DNA from: Acidobacteriaceae bacterium
GTDB taxonomy: Bacteria; Acidobacteriota; Terriglobia; Terriglobales; Acidobacteriaceae
Direction of reading: 5' to 3'
Assembly: GCA_027364815.1 (NCBI GenBank)
Contig: DAHXOQ010000022.1
Coordinates: 1 to 19,417 of the forward strand
Length of the DNA: 19,417 nt
The stretch's first letter is position 1; each line of letters begins with the position of its first letter. The notes below the pieces were generated by a model. That model ran no database searches. It was not told where the DNA came from and was given only the letters and a program-made list of their open reading frames with translations. Below are positions 7,795 to 13,985 of the stretch, one piece after another. The position numbers were made by a program, and so were the translations under genes.

Positions 7795-7806
7795 CACTCC
7801 GGAGTG
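7795..7806. repeat. 12-bp perfect palindrome in the TPR leader
   Basis: CACTCCGGAGTG reads the same on both strands. It lies about 45 nt after the predicted transcription start and touches a possible GTG start at 7806. It could be an operator or a site in the mRNA leader; no regulator is implied by neighbours. Confidence 0.3.
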
Positions 7807-7871
7807 TGATTGGGAGAGCTTCTGTCAGGCAGTTTAACCGCATCACATTATCATTTTACGAGGCAAGAAAC

Positions 7872-8417
7872 TTGGCGCTCAGCCGCAAGAAAACATCCGC
7901 TGTCAGCACAGAAAAGCCCGGAGCGCATGCATTGGCGATGCCGGGTCCAGAGGTGCAACTTTATCAGACAGCTGTTCAATTGATGCAGCAGGGCAAGTAT
8001 GAGAAGGCCCTCGCTGCTTTTGAAAAGCTGCTTCCCACAGCGCCCGAGGTGCTGCAGGAGCGTTGTCGCATGTATCTTTCTGCTTGCAAGCGGCAAATTG
8101 AGCAGAACCAGCGCAACTTTGCGACGCCTGAAGAGCAGTGCGATTATGCGACTTCGCTGGTTAACTCCGGCAACTACGAGGATGCGCGCGAGCAGTTCTT
8201 CGCCATCCTTGACGCACACCCAGATGCCGATTATGCATTTTACGGACTCGCAGTTCTTGAAGGCATCACGGGGAATGTTGAAGCCTGCATGGACAATCTG
8301 AATCGCGCCATAGAGCTGAATGCCAAGAACCGGCTGCAAGCCCGTTCGGACACTGATTTTCAAGGCGTCGTCGATGATCCGCGATTCACCGAGTTGCTTT
8401 ATCCGGAGATATCCTGA
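7872..8417 (+). CDS. Tetratricopeptide-repeat protein
   Basis: 181 residues from the chosen TTG; the frame is open back to a GTG at 7806 (203 residues). I prefer 7872 because GAGG lies 8 nt upstream (7860-7863) and the extra N-terminal residues look non-conserved. The start remains uncertain. Helical TPR-type repeats are visible: Q-L-Y-Q-T-A-V-Q-L-M-Q-Q-G-K-Y-E-K-A-L-A, then C-D-Y-A-T-S-L-V-N-S-G-N-Y-E-D-A-R-E-Q-F, then Y-A-F-Y-G-L-A-V-L-E. TPRs bind protein partners; no catalytic motif, signal peptide or membrane segment is seen. The C-terminus ends D-D-P-R-F-T-E-L-L-Y-P-E. It is separated by 35 bp from yvcK in the same direction and probably shares its promoter. The partner is unknown. Confidence 0.82.
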   Translation: MALSRKKTSAVSTEKPGAHALAMPGPEVQLYQTAVQLMQQGKYEKALAAFEKLLPTAPEVLQERCRMYLSACKRQIEQNQRNFATPEEQCDYATSLVNSGNYEDAREQFFAILDAHPDADYAFYGLAVLEGITGNVEACMDNLNRAIELNAKNRLQARSDTDFQGVVDDPRFTELLYPEIS

Positions 8418-8452
8418 GCTCTTTGCATGTACGCCCTCCTGAGGATTGAAAT

Positions 8453-9538
8453 TTGAGCCCAGCAGAGATCGAAACTCCCGCCGAAACAAAGCCTGGCAAT
8501 GAGCTGAAGTCCGCTGGTTCAACCAGTGCAGGGCTCCGTGTCGTTGCGATTGGCGGCGGTACGGGTCTTTCAACGCTGTTGCGCGGACTTCGCCGCTCGG
8601 TTCTGCTTCCCGGTCAAACGCTGCCTGAATCCGGCATCAATATCAACGAGCCGGTGATCAGCGATTTGGCTGCAGTAGTGACTGTGACCGACGATGGCGG
8701 GTCGAGCGGGCGGTTGCGTCGCGACTTCAATATGCTGCCGCCTGGCGATCTGCGCAACTGCATGGTTGCACTCAGCGAAGAAGAAGATGTGCTGGCGCAG
8801 CTTTTTCGCCATCGCTTCAAATCCGGTGACGCGCTGGGCGGGCACAACTTCGGCAATCTTTTTCTAGCGGCATTGACCGAGTTGACTGGAGACTTTGCCC
8901 ACGCGATTCAGCTGGCATCAAAGATTCTTTCCACGCGGGGCCGCATTTACCCTGTGACCACAGCCAATGCCACACTGGTTGCGCGCATGGATGATGGATC
9001 AATCGTCAAAGGCGAGACCAGCATTACTGCGAGCCGGCGCAGGATCGCCGAGTTGATGCTGGATCCACCATACGCAGAAGCAATGCCAGAGACGATAGAG
9101 GCGATTGAACGTGCAGACCTGATTTCGATTGGCCCCGGTTCGCTTTATACGTCGATCATCACCAATCTGCTGGTAAAGGAATTGCCCAAGGCGTTGGCAC
9201 GCGCCAAGGGTACGAGGGTATACGTTTGCAACCTGATGTCGCAGGCCAATGAGAGTCTGGACCTGACTGCGGCACAACATATTGAGAAGATCTATGAGCA
9301 TACAGGAGCGCCAATCTTTGACTATGCGCTGGTGAATACGGCGCCATTCTCAGCTGAAACGATCGCCCGCTATGCGGCAGAAGGCGCTGGTCCGATAGCC
9401 GCTGATGTGGCGCGGATAGAAGCGATGGGAGTTCACTGCATCACGGGGAATTTTGCCAGCGAAGAGAATGTTGTGCGCCATGATGCCATGGTTGTGACCC
9501 GGGCGCTGCTTGGCTTGGTAGCAAAATCCGGTACGTAG
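8453..9538 (+). CDS. yvcK: YvcK/CofD-like protein (UDP-GlcNAc-binding gluconeogenesis factor family)
   Basis: 361 residues, close to the usual YvcK length plus an N-terminal tail of about 28 residues. Motifs are A-I-G-G-G-T-G-L-S (32-40), T-V-T-D-D-G-G-S-S-G-R-L-R (77-89), P-P-G-D-L-R-N-C (96-103), G-G-H-N-F-G-N-L and I-S-I-G-P-G-S-L-Y-T-S. Family knowledge: YvcK shares the fold of CofD (2-phospholactate transferase). In Firmicutes it binds UDP-GlcNAc and is needed for cell-wall homeostasis and growth on gluconeogenic carbon sources. In Firmicutes it sits with rapZ (yvcJ) and whiA; neither is here. The start is a TTG with GAGG close upstream, and the gene follows the TPR gene in an apparent operon. 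Confidence 0.93.
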   Translation: MSPAEIETPAETKPGNELKSAGSTSAGLRVVAIGGGTGLSTLLRGLRRSVLLPGQTLPESGININEPVISDLAAVVTVTDDGGSSGRLRRDFNMLPPGDLRNCMVALSEEEDVLAQLFRHRFKSGDALGGHNFGNLFLAALTELTGDFAHAIQLASKILSTRGRIYPVTTANATLVARMDDGSIVKGETSITASRRRIAELMLDPPYAEAMPETIEAIERADLISIGPGSLYTSIITNLLVKELPKALARAKGTRVYVCNLMSQANESLDLTAAQHIEKIYEHTGAPIFDYALVNTAPFSAETIARYAAEGAGPIAADVARIEAMGVHCITGNFASEENVVRHDAMVVTRALLGLVAKSGT

Positions 9539-9644
9539 TTGCATCCTGCGGCCTGAAGCGAATAATTTACTTTCCATTGCAGAAACTCTCCCGTAGAGTA
9601 ATTTAGGGCACCGGGCGCTGGGCAGAACGCGCTCTTCAAATCAC

Positions 9645-9651
9645 AGGAGGA
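9645..9651 (+). promoter_or_regulatory. Strong ribosome binding site of the DUF3617 gene
   Basis: AGGAGGA lies 9 nt ahead of the ATG at 9661. It is complementary to the 16S anti-Shine-Dalgarno end and fixes the start just before a clear signal peptide. The 106 bp between the yvcK stop and here hold no clear promoter; a weak ACTCT/AGAGT dyad is at 9585-9599. Confidence 0.75.
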
Positions 9652-9660
9652 ATTAACTGA

Positions 9661-10203
9661 ATGCGTCGTACACACATTGCGGTTGTATGTTGCAGTTTGC
9701 TGTTTACGGTCATCGCCTCGGCTCAGGGCAGAAAACCCGGACTTTGGGAAATGACATCTACGATGAAGATGCAGGGCATGCCGCAAATGCCCCAGATGCC
9801 AGCACAGATGGATGGGCACCCAATGCCTCAAATGGGCGGCGGTTCGCCCTTTGGTGGTCCCCGTACAACGCTGGTCTGCGTTACGCAGGCAGAACTGGAC
9901 AAGTATCACGCGATCATTTCAGCGAATGGGTCGCAACAGAAAGATTGCCAGATTACGAATGTTGTACCCAACGCAAATGGTATGACAGGAGAGATGATCT
10001 GCACTGGCAGAATGAGCGGTAAAGGTACCGTTCAATCCAGTTGGACTGACAGCGAGCATGCAAACGGCACGATTCATTTCATAGGCACAGTGCAGGTGGG
10101 ACCTAACTCGAGGCCGATTGAGTGGACGAATACAATCTCGTCAGTATTCAAGAGCGCAGATTGCGGGAATGTGAAGCCCATCGAACCGCCAGCGAACAAG
10201 TAA
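9661..10203 (+). CDS. Secreted DUF3617 protein with a methionine-rich segment
   Basis: 180 residues. A signal peptide (M-R-R-T plus hydrophobic 6-20, cleavage probably after A-S-A near 21) sends it out of the cytoplasm. DUF3617 is recognised from R-K-P-G-L-W-E-M-T-S-T-M right after the signal, together with spaced cysteines (T-L-V-C, K-D-C, M-I-C-T-G, A-D-C-G) that could form disulfides. The function of DUF3617 is unknown. Residues 31-58 contain nine Met plus Pro, Gln and one His in an M-P-Q-M-P-Q-M pattern, reminiscent of Met-rich copper-binding segments. That resemblance is only suggestive, since Met-rich stretches occur in this family. A strong AGGAGGA supports the start. It is followed by a strong hairpin, so it is probably a single-gene unit. 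Confidence 0.83.
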   Translation: MRRTHIAVVCCSLLFTVIASAQGRKPGLWEMTSTMKMQGMPQMPQMPAQMDGHPMPQMGGGSPFGGPRTTLVCVTQAELDKYHAIISANGSQQKDCQITNVVPNANGMTGEMICTGRMSGKGTVQSSWTDSEHANGTIHFIGTVQVGPNSRPIEWTNTISSVFKSADCGNVKPIEPPANK

Positions 10204-10237
10204 GATCACAGATCAAACGTCTCAAATCACAACAACA

Positions 10238-10275
10238 TGGTCATGGGGTGGCTAAAACCAGGCACTCCATGACCA
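10238..10275 (+). terminator. 13-bp stem-loop downstream of the DUF3617 gene (terminator-like, no T-tract)
   Basis: TGGTCATGGGGTG (10238-10250) pairs with CACTCCATGACCA (10263-10275) through 13 pairs with a single G-U, closing a 12-nt loop. It begins 35 nt after the DUF3617 stop, in a 288-bp gap before the Crp/Fnr gene. The sequence that follows (ATAAATGG) is not T-rich, so it is not a textbook intrinsic terminator. It could be an mRNA-stabilising 3' end, a protein-binding site or a mobile palindrome. Confidence 0.5.
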
Positions 10276-10352
10276 ATAAATGGCATAAGAATGGCAAAAA
10301 GCCAAATTATCCACAATCGTTTAACTAATTGAATCAAATAGATACATTAATT

Positions 10353-10368
10353 TGTGACAGCCATCACA
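10353..10368. promoter_or_regulatory. Perfect CRP-type binding site TGTGA-N6-TCACA upstream of the Crp/Fnr gene
   Basis: TGTGACAGCCATCACA has both half-sites of the CRP consensus without mismatch. It lies 124 bp ahead of the chosen ATG of a Crp/Fnr-family gene whose recognition helix carries Arg, Glu and Arg at the CRP contact positions, so autoregulation is likely. A weak -10 (ATTAAT, 10411-10416) would put the transcription start near 10423. The box would then be centred about 62 bp upstream, a class I activator spacing; that part is speculative. Confidence 0.65.
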
Positions 10369-10478
10369 TCCCCACGTATCACGCATCACCGCTCAATGGT
10401 TAATGGCGAGATTAATGTGAACCTCGTGATCGGGCCTGCACTTCCCCAGATCAACAAGCGTATGTCAGGTCACAATTC

Positions 10479-10484
10479 AGGAGG
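10479..10484 (+). promoter_or_regulatory. Ribosome binding site that sets the Crp/Fnr start
   Basis: AGGAGG lies 7 nt before the ATG at 10492. The longer frame from GTG at 10354 would begin inside the CRP-type box and has no ribosome site, so 10492 is the better start. Confidence 0.75.
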
Positions 10485-10491
10485 TTATCCA

Positions 10492-11268
10492 ATGTTGGCA
10501 CTTGAGCCTCGTATATACCCCATCGGAGCTATGCACAATTCAACCCGCAATCACAATTCAGTTTTTGGCCAACCCCGTATAACCGATTGCGCCAGTTGCG
10601 CACATCGATCCAGCCGGCTCTTCTGCAATCTGAATGAAGAGGCGCTGGAAGCCTTCGGTGAGATTGGAACACGCGCTTCATTTCCCCGTGGGGCCGTAAT
10701 CTTCAACGAGGGTGATAACGCAGAGAGCGTAGTCTTGCTCTGTTCAGGACAGGTGAAACTCTCCTGTACTTCGCGTGATGGGAAGACGATGATACTGAAA
10801 ATTGCCGGTGCGGGAGATGTTCTTGGGCTAGGAGCAGTTGTTGCCGGAGCCGCTTACGAGCTGACGGCGCAGGCAATTGAGCCAGTTCAAATCAACACCA
10901 TACGGCGCAGGGATTTTTTGGGATTCCTGAACAACTATGGAGAAGCCAGCATGCATGCGGCGCAGGCCCTTGGATCTGAATACAAAACTGCCTTTATGGA
11001 CGCGCGGCTATTGGCTCTAGCCACATCGGCATCCAGCCGGCTTGCACGTGTGTTGATTGATTGGGCGCGCAATGCATCGTGCGGCAAGGATGAGTTGAAG
11101 TTCACCATGGCGCTAACGCATGAGGAGCTTGGGAATATGTCAGGCACTTCGCGAGAGACGGTTACGCGACTTCTGGGCAAGTTCCAGAAAGAAAAGCTCA
11201 TTGAGATTCACGGGGCAACGATACGGATTCTTGCGCCTGAGAAATTTGAAGAGTTGGCCATTGCATAA
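10492..11268 (+). CDS. Crp/Fnr-family transcriptional regulator with N-terminal cysteine motif
   Basis: 258 residues from the ATG with AGGAGG. An N-terminal motif C33-x2-C36-x8-C45 precedes a cNMP-type beta-roll domain (about 55-135), a dimer helix (about 150-195) and a winged helix-turn-helix (about 205-250). The recognition helix reads G-T-S-R-E-T-V-T-R-L-L (218-228); Arg221, Glu222 and Arg226 match CRP's three base contacts, and the E-x-x-[ST]-R pattern also fits FNR. At the cAMP phosphate site, where CRP has Arg-Ser, this protein reads A-Y-E-L-T, so cAMP binding is doubtful. The cysteines resemble FNR's cluster region, but FNR's fourth ligand position (Cys122) has no Cys here. The USP gene follows after 15 bp, fitting a stress or oxygen-related unit. 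Confidence 0.9.
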   Translation: MLALEPRIYPIGAMHNSTRNHNSVFGQPRITDCASCAHRSSRLFCNLNEEALEAFGEIGTRASFPRGAVIFNEGDNAESVVLLCSGQVKLSCTSRDGKTMILKIAGAGDVLGLGAVVAGAAYELTAQAIEPVQINTIRRRDFLGFLNNYGEASMHAAQALGSEYKTAFMDARLLALATSASSRLARVLIDWARNASCGKDELKFTMALTHEELGNMSGTSRETVTRLLGKFQKEKLIEIHGATIRILAPEKFEELAIA

Positions 11269-11283
11269 GCATGCTTCTCAGGC

Positions 11284-12285
11284 ATGAATCACAAGGATTT
11301 TTCAATCGTGATGACAAGTTCAGTGCGTGAACAAAATGTAATGGTGGCAGGTGATGATAGTCACATCCTAACTAAGGGTGGGCTATCTACGTTCTTACAA
11401 ATGGGAGCATCGTCTCAATCGACCGGTGAGCTTCGGCATATTTTACTTGCTACTGATCTCACTTCCATCTCTGCGCTGGCCGCTCAGTATGCAACGCGGC
11501 TGGCGGAGCACTCGGGCGCGCGCTTCAGCGTTCTACATGTTTTTAATCCATTGCGTTTGCCTTCTTCGGACGTAATAGGAGCCCATCCAACGCCGCAGGA
11601 GGTTCGCGCACGCGATGCGCAACGCCTGGACGTATTGCTGGACTCCATTCGTGCGCATGTGCCCAATGTTGAGAAGCACCTTCTGGATGGCGAACCGACA
11701 CCAGCTGTGATTGATTTCGCAACCCGTGAGGTTGTGGACATGATTGTCACAGGAACACATGGTGGCAAATCGTTTGACCGCCTGTTGCTTGGTTCTACCG
11801 CCGAGGCAATTGTTCGCAAATCGCCATGTCCGGTGATGACGATCGGTCCAAATGTCAGCATGAGCATGGAAAACGACAAACCATTCAGTCACATTCTCTG
11901 TGCGATGGATTTTGGCGAGGCGGCCAAATCCGCAGCGCCGGCTGCCATGCACCTGGCCAGCAAATTTGACGCTGATCTGCGATTTCTGCATGTGTTGCCA
12001 TCAGGGCTCTACAACGGCCAGCGGCAACCGATGGTGGAGCAACTCTTCCACAATGCGATGCAGCACGTTATTTCCAGCAGCGATGTGCCTGTAAAGGTTG
12101 AGTGCGCAGTTGAGTATGGCGCACGCATCAGCGATAAGATATTGGAGGACTCTCTGACCCGGCGCACTGACCTGGTCATTCTTGGAGTCCGCCGCCGTGG
12201 AAACCTTGCTTCGCGGTTGCCGGCAGGAATCGCATTTCAGGTGATTGAGGGCGCCAGTTGCCCGGTGCTCACTGTTTCCGATTGA
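11284..12285 (+). CDS. Tandem-domain universal stress protein (UspA family)
   Basis: 333 residues with two USP domains after a poorly conserved lead of about 48 residues. Domain 1 (about 50-188) has the ATP-binding pattern G-x2-G-x9-G-S, seen as G157-T-H-G160 to G170-S171. Domain 2 (about 201-333) has the fold (F-S-H-I-L-C-A-M-D-F; S-C-P-V-L-T-V) but the loop reads G301-V-R-R304, losing the second Gly, so only domain 1 is likely to bind ATP. USPs are cytoplasmic and support survival under starvation, hypoxia or stress. The gene follows the Crp/Fnr gene closely and is probably co-transcribed or controlled by it. The start is uncertain: 11284 has only a weak site, while GTG 11308 or ATG 11311 lie after AAGGA. 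Confidence 0.88.
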   Translation: MNHKDFSIVMTSSVREQNVMVAGDDSHILTKGGLSTFLQMGASSQSTGELRHILLATDLTSISALAAQYATRLAEHSGARFSVLHVFNPLRLPSSDVIGAHPTPQEVRARDAQRLDVLLDSIRAHVPNVEKHLLDGEPTPAVIDFATREVVDMIVTGTHGGKSFDRLLLGSTAEAIVRKSPCPVMTIGPNVSMSMENDKPFSHILCAMDFGEAAKSAAPAAMHLASKFDADLRFLHVLPSGLYNGQRQPMVEQLFHNAMQHVISSSDVPVKVECAVEYGARISDKILEDSLTRRTDLVILGVRRRGNLASRLPAGIAFQVIEGASCPVLTVSD

Positions 12286-12338
12286 CCCCGATTGGATATT
12301 GATTGACCTCACCCGCAAAAATGAGCCATTATCGGACT

Positions 12339-12821
12339 ATGAGCTCATTGAATCCTTATGAACGCTTTCTCGATGGCCGCCCTGCTGAAACCATCCTTGC
12401 CGACTCGCCGGTAACGCTCAACAATCTTCTTAATCAGATCGGCGCCGAACGCGCCAAGATTCCTGCTGCACCCGGCAAATGGAGTCCGGCGGAGATTCTC
12501 TGTCACCTGGCGGATTGCGAGTTGGTCTTTGCCTATCGCTTGCGCCAGACGCTAGCCGAGGATGCGCACGTGATTCAGCCATTTGATCAGGATAAGTGGG
12601 CGGCGAATTATTCCGGGATAACGGCCGATGAGGCGTTGGTGCTCTTGACTGCGCTGCGCAAATGGAATCTGAGTTTGATTCACAAGGCGCTTCCCGGTGC
12701 AGCGGGGCGTGTGGTCACACATCCGGAACGTGGGGTTATGACCTTTGGCACGATTGTTGAAACCATGGCAGGGCACGATTTAAACCATATCGCGCAGCTC
12801 AAGGGTATAGCCGGAGCGTGA
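12339..12821 (+). CDS. DinB-like (DinB_2/YfiT superfamily) putative metal-dependent protein
   Basis: 160 residues in a four-helix-bundle pattern. The metal-binding histidines of the DinB/YfiT superfamily are visible: one in I-L-C-H-L-A-D near residue 51, and the pair in G-H-D-L-N-H-I-A-Q-L near the C-terminus. W-S-P-A-E-I-L just before the first His is also typical. Members include thiol-S-transferases using bacillithiol or mycothiol, and proteins of unknown role, so the activity cannot be assigned. I chose the ATG at 12339 because M-S-S-L-N-P-Y begins the recognisable domain; ATG 12321 is an alternative, and neither has a good ribosome site. An intrinsic terminator follows 73 bp after the stop, so it is likely the end of a transcript. 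Confidence 0.82.
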   Translation: MSSLNPYERFLDGRPAETILADSPVTLNNLLNQIGAERAKIPAAPGKWSPAEILCHLADCELVFAYRLRQTLAEDAHVIQPFDQDKWAANYSGITADEALVLLTALRKWNLSLIHKALPGAAGRVVTHPERGVMTFGTIVETMAGHDLNHIAQLKGIAGA

Positions 12822-12893
12822 TCATGCCACTCATCGCTTGCATAGGCACGGCTTAAATGTGCGGGATTAAGACTCAATGAAACTTTACGAAAA

Positions 12894-12925
12894 CGGCCAT
12901 CAGGGCTTCTGGTGGCTGTTTCTTG
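12894..12925 (+). terminator. Intrinsic terminator after the DinB-like gene
   Basis: CGGCCATCAG (12894-12903) pairs with CTGGTGGCTG (12909-12918) in a 10-bp stem with two G-U pairs and a GGCTT loop. It is followed directly by TTTCTTG. It separates the DinB-like gene from the ATP-grasp/YbdK unit. The 80 bp that follow must hold that unit's promoter, but I see no strong match. Confidence 0.6.
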
Positions 12926-12998
12926 TTGCATTCTTTAACTACGTTTTGGAGCCTTGCCGTAAACTAAACTTAATTCGTGTGAAGGAGTTTAAGCGGCA

Positions 12999-13934
12999 AT
13001 GAAAAAGATCGGTGTACTCTTCGGAATGGAAAACAGCTTTCCGCCGGCGCTGGTGGAGGCGATCAACGCGCGTGGCATTCCCGGCCTGGAGGCAGAGTTT
13101 GTGCACACCGGCGCACTGGCGCTCGACGCAGCTCCGCGCTACTCCGTGATTGTTGACCGCATCTCACACGACATTCCTTTTTACCGCGCGTACTTGAAGC
13201 ACGCGGTGCTCAATGGAACGCGGCTCATTAATAATCCTTTTTGGTGGTCGGCAGACGACAAGTACTTCAACTATGCGTTGGCGGCGAAGTTGGGCGTTGC
13301 GGTACCGGCGACGGTTTTGTTGCCGCACAAGCAGCATCCTGAAGGCACAACGGACCGCTCAATGCGCAACATGGAGTATCCGCTGGACTGGGATGCGGTC
13401 TTCAATTATGTCGGCGAACACGGCTTCATGAAGCCCATCGACGGCGGCGGCTGGAGAGATGTTTACCACATCACGAGTCGCAAGGAATTTTTTGAAGCTT
13501 ACGATCAATCGCGCGATCTTTGCATGGTCTATCAGAAAGCGGTTGAATTCAAGGAGTACTTCCGCTGCTACGTTGTGGGGCAGGAGAAGGTGCACGTCAT
13601 GCCTTACGATCCGCGCAAGCCGCATGCCGAACGCTATGTGCAATCCTTCGACGATGCGGCAATTGACCCGGCGCTGTTGGCGCGTGTGGAGCGCGACGCG
13701 CTCACGCTATGCCGCGCGCTGGGCTACGATTTGAACACAGTTGAGTTTGCTGTTGAAGACGGAATCCCTTATGCAATCGATTTCATGAATCCCGCGCCTG
13801 ATGCGGATCAGCACTCTGTTGGCCAGGCCAACTTCGAGTGGATCGTGCGTGAAGTTGCGGATCTTGCTATTGCACGCGCTCTCGAAGGCACCAAGCCACT
13901 TGAACTTTGCTGGGCGAATTTTCTGAACGCGTGA
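12999..13934 (+). CDS. ATP-grasp ligase (glutathione-synthetase-like), partner of the YbdK-type gene
   Basis: 311 residues. ATP-grasp landmarks are a pre-domain ending N-P-F-W-W-S-A-D-D-K (79-88), K145 with the glycine loop in F-M-K-P-I-D-G-G-G-W (143-152), the hinge strand M-V-Y-Q-K-A-V-E-F-K (176-185), and metal ligands E249 (V-E-F-A-V) and D261/N264 in I-D-F-M-N-P-A-P-D. The glycine loop order is as in RimK/GshB-type ligases. These enzymes phosphorylate a carboxylate and join it to an amine. The next gene (51 bp on, same strand) is a YbdK-type gamma-glutamyl-ligase relative, so the pair could build a small peptide in two steps. GGAG lies upstream of the ATG. Substrates are unknown. Confidence 0.85.
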   Translation: MKKIGVLFGMENSFPPALVEAINARGIPGLEAEFVHTGALALDAAPRYSVIVDRISHDIPFYRAYLKHAVLNGTRLINNPFWWSADDKYFNYALAAKLGVAVPATVLLPHKQHPEGTTDRSMRNMEYPLDWDAVFNYVGEHGFMKPIDGGGWRDVYHITSRKEFFEAYDQSRDLCMVYQKAVEFKEYFRCYVVGQEKVHVMPYDPRKPHAERYVQSFDDAAIDPALLARVERDALTLCRALGYDLNTVEFAVEDGIPYAIDFMNPAPDADQHSVGQANFEWIVREVADLAIARALEGTKPLELCWANFLNA

Positions 13935-13985
13935 GAAACTCTTGATAGAGTTGGGCCACAAAAAAAACTTCAATGAGGTCAATCC

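Noticed and set aside
7851..8573. 240-codon - strand open frame over the TPR gene
   Set aside because: It spans the TPR coding region and its junction with yvcK, has no motif or ribosome site, and the + strand proteins are recognisable families.
9585..9599. ACTCT-CCCGT-AGAGT hairpin after yvcK
   Set aside because: Only five pairs and a poor T-tract; too weak to call as a terminator.
10354..10491. GTG at 10354 as the start of the Crp/Fnr gene
   Set aside because: It lies inside a perfect CRP-type box and has no ribosome site, while ATG 10492 follows AGGAGG.
13937..13952. AACTCT-TGAT-AGAGTT hairpin between the ATP-grasp and YbdK-type genes
   Set aside because: The stem is AT-rich with six pairs and is followed by A-rich, not T-rich, sequence, so it is not a convincing terminator within this likely operon.
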